From Echinococcus granulosus (taxonomy: Eukaryota; Platyhelminthes; Cestoda; Cyclophyllidea; Taeniidae), in NCBI RefSeq assembly GCF_000524195.1, contig NW_020170391.1:1503994-1567993 (forward strand): a DNA stretch of 64,000 nt, written 5' to 3'. This document shows, in pieces, positions 1 to 11,700 of this stretch (position 1 is its first letter; each line of letters begins with the position of its first letter). A model generated the notes under the pieces. That model was given only the letters and a program-made list of their open reading frames with translations. It was not told where the DNA came from and did no database searches. Both the position numbers and the translations under genes were made by a program.

Positions 1-588
1 ACCAAATGTAATGAGGTATACAAACCATTCATCACCTTCCATTCAATTGCGCATTTTGTACTGAGTCAAAGTAGATGTATGAAAACAAGCATCATGGTCT
101 TTTGACATGTAAAATACAATCAACTTTTATCTTGTTATTTTTAGACACAAGTCACTTCTCTGATACAAAACGCCAAGATTTAAATGCCTTATATGATGGA
201 ATCAGTCTTACTGATTACGAATCACTGTGTTGAATCAGAAGTCTTTCTTGTTTAGGGGTGAAAAAGGATACAAACGCATGGTTCTTTTCATAAGCAACGA
301 AAAGTTTTGCATTGTATATTGTTCGGCATAAATAGCCGTTACGAATGCATACAAAGAATTTTTTCTCCTTAGGTATAGCTAATTACAACTTTAATTAAGG
401 GAAAGTAAGTGTATTTCTAATGACTTTATCTAGTGTTGTAACATGTCAGATGATCTATTAATAGTTGTTATTAATAAAACACAATACATCTACACTCCAA
501 TGTAGCGAGGCATTTCGCTGTTCAACGCGCAAATCATTAGAAGGGACGGCTGAATGCATCACTTTAAATCTGTTTCCTTTTTGACCAG
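1..588. other. Left edge, probable intron of the MPEG1-like gene
   Basis: I see no supportable coding exon here. The stretch is AT-rich and ends in a pyrimidine-containing acceptor (ACC AG at 585-588) that opens the first recognisable exon of the MACPF gene. The earlier exons of that gene must lie outside the window. Confidence 0.5.
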
Positions 589-3500
589 AGATTTTGGAAC
601 TCACACTGTGGTGGCCGTTGAGGCAGGAGCCGTGGTGGCTAAAATTGATAGTCTCACCAGTTCCAGCAGGGATATGAGCGACAAGGATAAGCTGGAAGCT
701 GGAACTTCTGCCTCGGCCTCCTTTGCCAGCCTTTTCGATTTCAAAACATCCACCAAGTTGGGTACAGATCAAAAGATGGTAGGTAGAATTATATCAGTAA
801 TAATAAAATAAATAACATCTTACTTTTTCTCCAAATAATTCAAGTTTTGAGTGTACTGTTCAGACATATGCATCAACACTTGTATTCCTGACTATGTAAG
901 GCAGTTATTACTCACTCCAATATTTACGCCTTTGAGGCTTATGCTAGGACAAAACTAATCCTCTTTTGAATAGAAGAACGACTTTCGATAAACAGTCATT
1001 TTAAGAATTTGCCATTTAGGTGGAGGCGTATAATTCAAAGGTGGCCTCAAGTTTCATCTTAAGCTACGGTGGGCCCAGTCTCAAGGCCAGTGACATGAAT
1101 CTAACAGAGTGGGAGAGGAATCTGGCGAATCATCTTGTAGCGGTCGACCGTCGAGGGCGACCAATTTACGACCTCATCACGCCTCGCGCACTGCCAGAGC
1201 TCAGCGAATCGCTCACCTTTCGTCTTGCAGCAGCGGTGAAAGCTGCTGTAGTGCGCTACTACGAAGCGAACTCCTTGATCGGTAAGTCAAACACATCTAA
1301 ATTGTAGAAATATTAGCAAATGTTATGGTCAAATGTATGTGATAAAACGGCTAAACTGGTTACACCGCGCACACTTTTCGGATGACATGCCGCTAGCAAG
1401 CATGACTCCTACATAAACAATCGGACCAACATTATCGTCCGCTACGTCTCACGCGGTTTTGATATGTCTGCGTTTGGCTAGATATTTAGCAGTGGATTAT
1501 GACTACAGTTCCATTACGGTGCTACATCTGCATATTCCGATGTTAAATTGCATAGAGCATCGACCTAGATTAATCAAAAAATGTTATTTGTAAAAAATAT
1601 TTTAACCATATATACTTTGCGGCGGTGATTCTTATTCGGACTAATCAACGAACATATTCAAGAATCATCACGCTGAAAGGTAAATAAACCAGCGTAATCT
1701 TGTCACTTTGACAGTAATGCCTTTTATGTTGTACGAAGTGGTAAAGGATGGTCATGCCAACTGTTACAAGCGCACCGTCAGTTTGCGTGCGATGATTATT
1801 CGACACATATTGCTAGGGAATGAATTTGATAACGTAAGTGATGCATAATACAATAAACACATGTCCATTCCCTTTAAGCAAGTTCATTCAGACTTAATAA
1901 ATGGAAATAACTGAGTATCCTTGTAACGACCGATGCATCTATTAACGTTTCAAATGGTTTGTGAATTTGAATTATTCAGGCTGTCTCGATCCTGCATCAA
2001 CCGCCTACGACAGCGACGCCAACGTGGCTGCAGACAACTGCGATGACTTTCCATACCAAGACCAAACTACAGACGTCCAGGGAGGACAGCTGCCTTTGGG
2101 AGGAGTTTACACAACCTGCAAGGGTCCCAGTGACCTCTGCTCGCGTCACATAGCACCCAACTTGGCCACCGGCAATACTTCCTGTCCAAGGGGCTTTATG
2201 CCGGTGGGTCTCCTGCCCCCACAGGTACGGTCCTGTGCGGTAGCCTGCCAGGACCGCAAGGTCTTCCAAGAGCCCCTGTGTGTGCATGAATGTGCAGTCA
2301 CTCGCGCTTTCTGGTGCGCTCTCGATCCATCAACTGAAACAGATGGGAAGAATGAGCTCGGCTTCCTCTTCGGCGGTATATATACCGACACCACGATGAA
2401 CCCAATCACCAAGGCGCAGTCCTGTCCCCCATACTACGAGGTGCAGTCGGTGGGCCGACGCATCCAGCTCTGCCTGTCAACAGACTTCGAAATGGGACGT
2501 CGGTACTCCTTGGCTTTTGGCGGCTTCTACACCTGTCAGTCGGGCAATCCGCTGTATGACGTGCTCTCTCTCAACTCCAGCTCACTGAAAAGAGTTCAAC
2601 AGGTCAGAAGAGGGTTGCATGCGGGTTTAAAAATCGGCCACAGTGATTATAATGGAAGTACGAGTGGAGAAGATCCGGGCATTATTTGGTCCAAGCGGTG
2701 CCCTAATGGGTATACATCTCACATGGCTGCAATTGAAGACACTTGTCTTGTGAGTAGCATAGGGAGTTCTGCAGTGACTCATTGACTTTGTTCATGAATA
2801 TTCAAAGCTATGCTGAAAGTTTAACAGTTAGTTATGGGAATGGAGAATTGTTACGTTCCAGTTTGCCTATACTAACACTGTTCTACTGGCCAAATATCTA
2901 AAATTAGAATGCTTTATCCTGCTTTGCCTCTAAGCTCAGTTATTTTGACATTTGTAAGAAAAATTCTTATAAAAACGGAAATAACATTTACTTTGACAGA
3001 AATATGCAATGCATGGCCCGTCGAAATGCTTTTGATTAGTGAAGGCATATTGCGTCACCCGTTGACTTACATTGTTCTTATAAGCACTACGTGCATGGAT
3101 ATAGGAACATGGTTTATAACTAGCATATTTGTAAATGAAGCAAAAAACATTGGATTTGTTTAGATAAACTGCTGCATTCCTGGCAATTCACTTAAAGTGG
3201 TCAAAGAACGCACACTCAAGCGACCTCCATTTGTCCAACTGGTAAGTCGTTTCGCACACTTCAGATTGGATTATATTAAAAACTACTTATTTATTTAACG
3301 ATCGCTTTGTATCAACCCATTTACTACCAAGTCCACAAGTCTATGATTCCTGATTTAATAATCCCAATCCGGCACCACAAATACGTGAAATGTCTTCTCT
3401 ATCCATCTATGACGATCAGTTGCATCAAATTGTTGTAAAAGAATCGGCAGAGTTTTCAAGTAATGTAGCAAACACGAAAGTTCCTTTGTGGGGAGACACT

Positions 3501-4006
3501 TTTTTAATTTTTTGGTTTCAAGCAGCGGCCGAAATGGTAAAAACTATTGCCACTTGATCCCCCATCAGAACAGCAAACATCTGGGGTGTGATGTTTGGTT
3601 TTCTTTAGAGGCCCTAGTAGCATATGTACTAAGTTAGAGGTGTTAACAAGCAGAAAATGCCTTGTGCAGAGATAGCCCTACAATCCAACGTCTTTCTTTC
3701 CCCAAGCCGGACTTTGCAAGCATTGAAACACCGTTGGATCTTCAAAAGTCTCTGAATCAGCCCCTTCGTCTGGTCGATACCTATTCCGGCCGAACCTATC
3801 ACAATCAGGAAGGTGAGTGGGTCCCGGACGAGGCTGCGGCCGAGCCAGTCAATACGAGTGCATCAGCCTTCCTCATTTTCGCTGTCGTCATGCTCGTGAT
3901 TCTTTTCGTGGTCGTGATGGGATTCATCATTCACTATGCCTACAGGCGGGTGGCGTGCTCGCGGCAACAAGGTCCATTCAACCCGACTGAGGACTCCACT
4001 GCTTAG
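589..4006 (+). CDS. MPEG1-like MACPF (perforin-2 family) membrane protein, 3' part
   Basis: Exons 589-778, 1020-1281, 1980-2749, 3164-3241 and 3707-4006 join with consistent phase and end at TAG 4004-4006. The first exon carries the MACPF signature DFGTH followed by a Gly/Ala-rich turn. The long third exon is cysteine-rich with two repeats of the form FGG(I/F)YT that match the P2 region of macrophage-expressed gene 1 proteins. The last exon has a single hydrophobic segment (FLIFAVVMLVILFVVVMGF) followed by a short basic cytoplasmic tail, so the product is a type I membrane protein with the pore-forming part on the lumenal or outer side. In animals this family inserts pores into engulfed microbes. 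The signal peptide and most of the MACPF domain lie left of the window, so completeness cannot be judged. The family call is firm; the role in this animal is inferred. Confidence 0.85.
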
Positions 4007-5837
4007 TGTGAATGAAAAATAGCACTGGTTTTTTAGGTGTATACTGAACCACAAATAAGTTTATAAAAAGTACTGCTTGAAACCCACAGAGACGTAGTTA
4101 GTTGACAGTCTTAGTAGCAGGATAAATAGGGTGTAGGTGTTGATAAGGACGTATGATCTTGTCAAGGCAGCCCTACCGGATCAACTTTGGTGAAAGTAAC
4201 TAATGGGAAACACAGTGCTAGTTCGCATGGCAAGCTGTGTGACCGTGCCCTCTTGTCAGTCCATTTGCTTGAGTTCGGATGACAGAAATCAGCAAAACAG
4301 TGCCGGGATTGAAAGCAGTGAATACGAAGCTCGTGTAGCCGTGGCCGTCTTCGACACTTCTCAGTAGCTTCTAAGTTTAAATTTTATCATGCTATTTTGC
4401 TGTTAGTTTTTTGCTTCCATGATCTGGATTAATTGCCAGTATCAAGACTGGTCAAACCTTGGAGTTGCCTTGAGACTTACTCCGGATGAAAGAGAAAGAT
4501 CAAGTATAAGAATTGAATAAACCGGGACGTCAGTGGCGCATGTGTTGCATTAATGTTTGCTCTTGGTGTTTACTTCCTGACTTAAGAAGTAAACATTAAC
4601 TAGTTCCAAACCAAACAATTTTGTGAACATAACTAAGTACTACTCCAAGACGGTAACCTACTGTACATCGTTAAGTACATTTAGCCATTGCTAACGTTGC
4701 GTTCAGGAATCTGATCTTCAGACGGAGCATTGATACTGAATCTCCGAAACAACATCACACTGCGAGCAGGTGAACAAAAGTGGCCGTCCACGTCAACAGG
4801 TCTGTGCACTTGTGGAAACATACCAGTACGGTGAAAAAAGGACGTACAAGTGGCGTTTGAGCTAACTTAAATGCGCAAAGCTTCATGGTTTTCAAATAAT
4901 TCGCACGATCTTCTCCGTGGGATTGAGACCCGCTTAGCTAGATTCCCTTCAACCTACGTATGTCGCAATATTTACATCCTCACCTACTCTTATGCTAATG
5001 CGCGCGATCATATGGGTCTTTTTCCACAGATCAAAGCGTTAAGTGGATAGCTATCACTTGCACTACTGAGTAATATGCAGTACCTTACATTTACTAGTTG
5101 CACACACCGATATAGCTCCACCACTAATGCACTATGGACGGCACGGCATCACTGACTAAAGGGATAAAAAACCTTAAGCGCTACATCAACTCACACAAAG
5201 TAGTCACAATCCGCTTAGGGGTGAGAAGTGTGAATCAGCACGGTCACCAACCTTCAACTTTGAAAACACTCGCCCTGGGACAGACAATGTGGGCCACTCT
5301 CCCTGGGGATAAAAAAAACGTCAGTAATCGAACCGAACGTGTGACCCAACCCACCCGAATACCAGATTATATCTACTTGAGTTAAAAGTTATGGTTGAAG
5401 TGGGAATTACACGATTCGATAATAGCATTTGTGTAGCACAAGATGCAAACATCCTTGAAGCACGGTAAGAAGGCGGGTAATGAAGTAACCAAGACGAGAC
5501 GACACCTTACACGCACTGACTCAAACCCGCCCGGTCCATCTTCAGTAACTTAAAGTTCTTGAAATCAGACAGAAATAAATGCAAGCGCATCGTAAGCGCC
5601 CTAACATTCAACAAGTAAAACCCGTTTAACTGATGATTAGACGATCGCTGTCAGTCGAACACATCAAGAGAGTCTCATCTGAAAACCTTGGCAGTTCCCT
5701 GCATCACTGCCAAATTTAAGTGATCCAGACAATTCTAATCGATTATTACAATCCGTTGGTAAGACAAGTGGGTATATGAAAACTGTGAATTATCATCAAA
5801 TCAGTCGGCCCATAAGATTACATAGGTTTGATTCTCT
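4007..5837. other. Intergenic, 3' sides of convergent genes
   Basis: This region lies between the stop of the MPEG1-like gene and the stop of ALG9, so both genes end into it. The longest open frame, about 83 codons near 5134-5385, has no recognisable domain, and I see no exon pair with good splice signals. It should contain both 3' UTRs. Confidence 0.5.
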
Positions 5838-7520
5838 CTAAAATATGCATATCCTTCCAAACATTGTTAGATTTAAATAAACAAGGTTAAAAAACGCTCG
5901 CTGAAATCTACTGAAAGCCTTTTGGAGCAATGATTCCGTTGTATTTAAAGGTAGTTGATTTCGCTCTAGAATGGGTCTAGTGAGCAGAACGCGCCAGGTT
6001 CTCGTATCTTCCGAGTACTGCACCTCATTTTCTCCAGGTTTTGAGAGCCGATCAAGAACGTAGTCACACTTTTCGAGGTTAAAGAAAGTACCCTCTTCGG
6101 GTAAATTCATGTCATTGAAATGACTGCTTGGAAATCGGGTGGCTTCAAGGATGCCGACTCCTTCGGCAAACTTTCCGGGGAGCTGACCAGAGAAGTTGGA
6201 TCGCAGAAAGTGCACCCTCCAGCCGTGATTTTCACGAGGTAGGAGAAAGTGGCTTGGAAAATGATGCCAATCACGGCCGGTGCAGAGCGTTTTTAAAGCC
6301 TCCGAGACTGGCAAGTGCTGGGCGAGGTACATTGGAGCGCTGTAACCTTGTGTCAGCGCAAGAATTCTGGACAAACTCAGTCCAATAAAGAGAAGCAGAA
6401 AGGATAGCACAATGGAGATAGAGAAAGGTGTACCAGTTGGGATTTTCCCGCTGTGATTGAAAAACAGAACGCACATTAGGAGAGTGACAAGCAAATCCAA
6501 ACAGGGGAAGCATGGGAAGAGAAAGCGTTCTTCTTTATGAGATTGGATGAAAAACACCAAATTCCACATGAAGAGGGGCATCAGCGCAATACAGAGCAGA
6601 GTGAAAGCCCTTTGGTGGAAGCCTGTTTCAGTTTTCCATCCAATTCTGAGAGCGACGCAGGTAAACACTGGTATTGTGAAGATTGCGATGAAAACGATTA
6701 CAATATTATAATTCAAGAAGTAGTTTATAACGTAGTAGGCTGCTGTTTCCGTCCCATAAAGCTGTGAGAGGCTTCGGCCTTTAAGACTGGAAAGCGCATT
6801 ATAGGAAATTATGTTCCAAGTAGGAAATATCAATCTTCCATAGTAGAAAGTGTCAATAAGTACCATTGGCGTGATAAGAGCAAGTGCCCAAAATATAGAA
6901 TACACCATAAGTTGGGCAATCATTCCAGAAAAAATTAGGAAGAGTGCCAAGGGTACTCCGAGAACGGCTGAAAATGGCCACACAATGATGGTGCTAACAG
7001 CAACGGCACCCACGCTGCAGAAGTATTGGCCACTTATCCATGAACTCAACATCAATGACGTTAGAGAAGCAACCAAAGCACTTGGAACACTTGAAGAAGC
7101 AGAAATAAAATTACCGGGAGCGGCTGAATGAAATAGACAAAATAAAACTCTGAATGTGAGCCGTTTAAGCCCATTATCGGGATAGAGATATAGTGAACTG
7201 GAATCCGCCAGTAGACTAGAAGACATGGCAGACACCAGGGACAAAAGCAATCTGACTCCGAGGAATTGCAACCACCCCGGTAACCCAAATCTAGCCAAAA
7301 CGTAAGCAGGCCATCCGACTACCCAAAGATACAAATATGAACGTAGGCCGAACTGGGGAGAATACTCCCACGTTTGGAATCCGGTATTGTTTGCCGTGGA
7401 GACGATGAATCCAAGGGGTTCCAGGTAGTTGAAGGTCTCGTCACAATCATTTATGTTATTCCAAACCGTTGAACATAACGCAGCTAAAATACCAAGCTTC
7501 AGGTCCAAAGTGAACATCAT
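5838..7520 (-). CDS. ALG9: ALG9-type alpha-1,2-mannosyltransferase (GT22), intronless
   Basis: One uninterrupted reading frame of 560 codons, close to the usual 550-610 of the family. ALG9 adds the third and fourth alpha-1,2-linked mannoses on the ER-lumenal side to the dolichol-linked N-glycan precursor, using dolichyl-phosphate mannose. Residues about 21-35 read WNNINDCDETFNYLE, the conserved first lumenal loop of GT22 enzymes with its acidic DCDE core, followed by GFQTWEYSP and LRSYLYL. Many hydrophobic segments span the middle, and the motif HKEERFLFPC near residue 330 is diagnostic of ALG9/PIG-B/GPI mannosyltransferases. A soluble lumenal C-terminal part follows. I chose the first of two adjacent Met codons. 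The lack of any intron is unusual next to the 14-exon genes beside it. ALG12 is the main alternative, but the DCDE-NYLEP and TWEYSP motifs favour ALG9. Confidence 0.92.
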   Translation of the reverse strand: MMFTLDLKLGILAALCSTVWNNINDCDETFNYLEPLGFIVSTANNTGFQTWEYSPQFGLRSYLYLWVVGWPAYVLARFGLPGWLQFLGVRLLLSLVSAMSSSLLADSSSLYLYPDNGLKRLTFRVLFCLFHSAAPGNFISASSSVPSALVASLTSLMLSSWISGQYFCSVGAVAVSTIIVWPFSAVLGVPLALFLIFSGMIAQLMVYSIFWALALITPMVLIDTFYYGRLIFPTWNIISYNALSSLKGRSLSQLYGTETAAYYVINYFLNYNIVIVFIAIFTIPVFTCVALRIGWKTETGFHQRAFTLLCIALMPLFMWNLVFFIQSHKEERFLFPCFPCLDLLVTLLMCVLFFNHSGKIPTGTPFSISIVLSFLLLFIGLSLSRILALTQGYSAPMYLAQHLPVSEALKTLCTGRDWHHFPSHFLLPRENHGWRVHFLRSNFSGQLPGKFAEGVGILEATRFPSSHFNDMNLPEEGTFFNLEKCDYVLDRLSKPGENEVQYSEDTRTWRVLLTRPILERNQLPLNTTESLLQKAFSRFQRAFFNLVYLNLTMFGRICIF

Positions 7521-8783
7521 AGATAATTAACACACCCCGCATACCGACCCAAATCTAATAGCCACTCAAATCAGGGAATTTAATTTTCCACCCTTGTGAT
7601 AAGCGAATTCCTAATGAAAATACTTAATGTTTTTGTAGGAATACTGCATACACTATTTTCACTAAATATTTTTGCAATAACAATGGACATTTTCCAAAAA
7701 ATTAATGCAGAGAATTCGAACAGCAGCAATGCGTTCGCCTTCAGTTTGATTCAGCTTCATACTTAAGCAAATCCTACTCATTTCTCCTAATTGTCCATGA
7801 ATATGGGAGTGTCTTAAACGCAAAATATAATGTAATACGATGATGGTTTATCCCTTGGTAGTGATAAGACGCCACTTTTGAACTTTTGAATTGGCCTTCT
7901 TGTACCCCGCTGGGTGGGCTGACCTTCGGGCCATGCCAGCAGCCCAAACACCTCTGTTCTAAACACATACATATTTTTCCCGGAGTATTGTGTCTCCTTT
8001 CGTTTTCAGAGAAGTCTCGGGGCGCTACGATAATCACGTGAAATGGATTTCCCGCTAACGATGCATTTGAGGTGGCAAGCGACCACTACACTAACTTCGT
8101 GGCTCAGTAGAAGTCATCGGTTTCAAGGGTAGAGGCAGCTACTGATTTTCCGCAAAAATAGAATGCTACATAACAAACTCTAGCCTTCCAACCAATCGCC
8201 TCTGCTAAAGTATTTGAGGCCGAAGGCTGTAGGTACGGCAAGGCATTATTTTTTTTCTGGCACCTACAAGTTTGAGAATAAATTCGGGAATATTGGTCAG
8301 CAGCTTTCACTTTTAGTAATATTGTTGCTCTTCCGAAATAATGGACAGAGCTTCGACGGTACATTGCCGCAGACGAGACACTAGTAACCTCCCCGTCATC
8401 CCGTTTTAGGCCCATTTCTCGGGCGACATGGGTTTAACATTTAGAAAGATGATGGAGACTGTGGTGGACAATTGTGCTTAAGTTAAAATGAAGACAATGA
8501 ATTGTCGGCAAGGAACAACAGTTTTGGGAGTGGAGCGATTAAGTCAATTTGGGGTCGTGGGTTCCAACTTAGTCGTATGCATTACTAAAAGAAAATAGTT
8601 AGGCATATTTAAAATGGATAGTATTTCATTTAAAATGTTTATTTAACATGTAGATAAGTACTGGCTTAGCATGACAATACTACTAGTTCTCATGCTCATG
8701 ATAACGCTCAGAGACAATTCCTAATAGCCTTCCAGTCATTGATTGCTTTACGTTCTCTGAGGAAAGACAGGCTATCTAATTCT
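7521..8783. other. Intergenic between ALG9 and glycogen phosphorylase
   Basis: It holds the upstream side of ALG9 and the downstream side of the phosphorylase gene, both on the minus strand. Open frames near 7774-8037 and 8104-8415 show no recognisable domain. Positions 7908-7946 hold a GC-rich element that recurs at 32175-32208 and is listed as a repeat. Confidence 0.5.
7908..7946 (+). repeat. Dispersed repeat fragment, copy A
   Basis: The core GGGTGGGCTGACCTTCGGG followed by CCATGCCAGC is repeated with few differences at 32175-32208 (GGGTGGGCTGGCCTTGGGAC followed by CATGCCAAC). GGGCTG and CAGCCC at its ends can pair. It is probably a fragment of an interspersed element; the full unit could not be delimited. 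Confidence 0.4.
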
Positions 8784-11700
8784 TCAGAATCTATAAAAAA
8801 CATACTTGACAGCATGAAAACGATTATCAATCGACGAACGTGACGGGCGCCTAAAGGCGCTCCCTTCGCCTGCATTGGGATCGAAGATGGGAGGTGGAAG
8901 GATGAGCCTGTCACATGGCACATTCCAGATTTCTCGAGCATAGCTTGCGATTGTGCGATCAGAGGAGAATTTAGCGCTGGAGGCAATGTTTAAGAGGCAC
9001 ATGCGGGCCCATTTCTTCTGATTCTAAAAAATAAAAAAATGTACGGCTTATGGACAATTCTATAGAATCCTTTGTTGATATTATTGCTGAAATTATGTTG
9101 CCGTCAGTGAAATGTAAACGAAAAATTAGGTTAGAAATATTTAGCAAAATCCGAAGCCTGGGACACTTGCTTTGTAGGTGTCTTCAACTGCAGCTTGAGC
9201 AATTAGGTACTTGGTAAAGTCAGCGCAAAGCATGTAATAATCGCGACCAGTCAGTTCATCGTATAGCTCCTTGAACCGTTCTGGCTCTTCGGGGCAGAAG
9301 AAGCCATTTTTTATCTGATCCAGGCACTCGCGGAGTTCCGGAGAGTTGGCAATAAAGGAGGTCGGATTATACCTGCGTTTACAAAGACAGTATGTCATAC
9401 CATGTCACAACTATCTCAAAATTACTGCGTTTCCTGAAAATCACCCGTTGCACTTTAGATCGTCCAGCTCATTGACTGTATGACCGAAGATAAACATATT
9501 CTCACGACCCGCTTCCTCTGCCATTTCAACATTCGCTCCGTCAAGAGTGCCAATCGTAAGGGCTCCATTCATCTGATGTGAAAACCACGATAAAATTTAC
9601 AAGTCTTAAGTCCCATATTCTAAATACATTTTCTTAAAAGGTGGGGCTTTTTAATAACCACTAGCATCTAGGTTTATTCTAACATCAAAGGTTTGCCTAC
9701 TACTGACATAAAAAATGTTGTTCGATAAGGGAAGAATCGCACCATGAACTTCATATTTCCGGTGCCCGAAGCTTCCATGCCTGCAGTTGAGATTTGCTGC
9801 GACAGATCGGCGCCGGGTATTATGTATTGCGCGAAGGTGACGCGGTAGTTCGGAAGAAATACAACCTTATAAAAATGAAGAAGACCATTACATACTTTTA
9901 GCTACGATACTTTTGAGTTTTTCTTTTACAAGTTCCATACGAGAAGAATAATGCAACACAATTATAACAAGGAGGTAAATGGGGCCCTCTTCCAGTCTTC
10001 ACATGTGATCACTACTTGATTTGAAGACTTACACTGTTTCAATGATTGTATGAAGTTAAAATAGAGGGCTCCAAATGCTCCATACGGCGATAATATATTC
10101 AACGAATAACTGTGGCTGGGCGTCACATCAGATGCCAACTGTTTGTTATTCCAACGGTATATCAGTGCAAAGTAATAGTGCCGGCAACAGATTAAATTGA
10201 AGCAGTTGGAGCATTTGATTTCAAACGCCATTTAAATGACCTCTTTGTAATTGCATAATTAATAATAGGTTTAAATAACTCCTATAAAAAGGTTAAACAT
10301 TGAGTTATTTTGAAAAAGGAGGTACAAGTTACCTTAAGCTTGGAGCTAGCGGTAGAATCATTGTTAATTTTTCGAGCAATACAATTGATGAAGTTGATTA
10401 TCAGCTTTGCTCGGGGATATCCGGGTGCTGCTTTACCACCGATCATGACCGTCCTTGGGACCATTTCAATTTGTGGATCTCTTCTTATCCTATTGTACAT
10501 TGCGACGACGTGCAAAGCATTCAACAGTTGGCGTTTATACTCGTGAATGCGTTTCACCTTAAAAAATTTACTAGCGATATGAACTCTAGCTGCAGTAAAA
10601 CCTTGATTTCAACACCGAGACAAATGCACAAACAGATAAAATAAAGACTCCATCGACGATGCTTAAAAACCAAACTAATTAATTGTTAATATATGAAAAC
10701 ATTTGTAAACCAAGCTCCATTACTTAATACGACGGGAAAAATGTGTGTATTTTAGAAGCGCAACCTCGCGTTTTCATGTGTCCAAAACTTACACCTAGCG
10801 GATTGCCAATGAATGATAAGAGGTAGCACAATGTCAAATTCTACGTAGGTTTTTGATCACTTTTTCGTCATTCGTGGTAATATGAGTCGAGTTTCATAAT
10901 TTCCACGCGACCATTATGCAACCATTTCAACCAAGAAAATATTTTACCTTCTGCAATTTTAGGATATTAACTATCCAATTTTGTTTGAAGGTCACTGCTT
11001 TTGCAATTTTTCTTTGTATAGCATCCATACATATCCCGCTAGATCATACACAAAGCTGTTCTTACCTGAATGTCAAACATGGTATTTGGGTTAACTTCGA
11101 CGTTCAATATGTGGAACAGGTAGTTGGCAAGTTTCAATTTATTCTGATGTTTTATCTGAAAGAAAGTAATGATTTTGCTCAGATGGGTATGACTTGTTAA
11201 GAAAATCGCATTTGATATCCTTACCTTCATAAGCGCTTCGAGCACGGAGTCGTCGTCAGCATATTTCTTCATGCCTTGAATCCTATCAAAATCCACAACC
11301 CATTCTTCACCCAGCTTCTCTGTCAGCAAGTCAGAAAGACCGGGATTGCAAAGTTTAAGCCAACGACGTGGGGTAACGCCGTTTGTTTTGTTTGAGAACT
11401 TTTCCGGCCACAATTCATAGAAGTCTTTGAATCTGGTAATTTTGAAGAAGGGTTCAAAGGTGGAAAAACTTATCGTAGGAAGTAAAACCAAGGAATATGG
11501 ATGAGATGATCTAGCTCCGAGAGAAAACCAACAAGTGAAGTATTTGTACAAAACAAAGTTTTTACATAAGGAGAATGTTCAATGACACAATTCTCGACAT
11601 TTATTCATGCTATTTTTTATGCTAAAATCCCACGTAAGGCATTGAGATGCAATACAATCCATTTTTAAAATCCTCGATTTGTAATTGCAGTATTTTTTGG

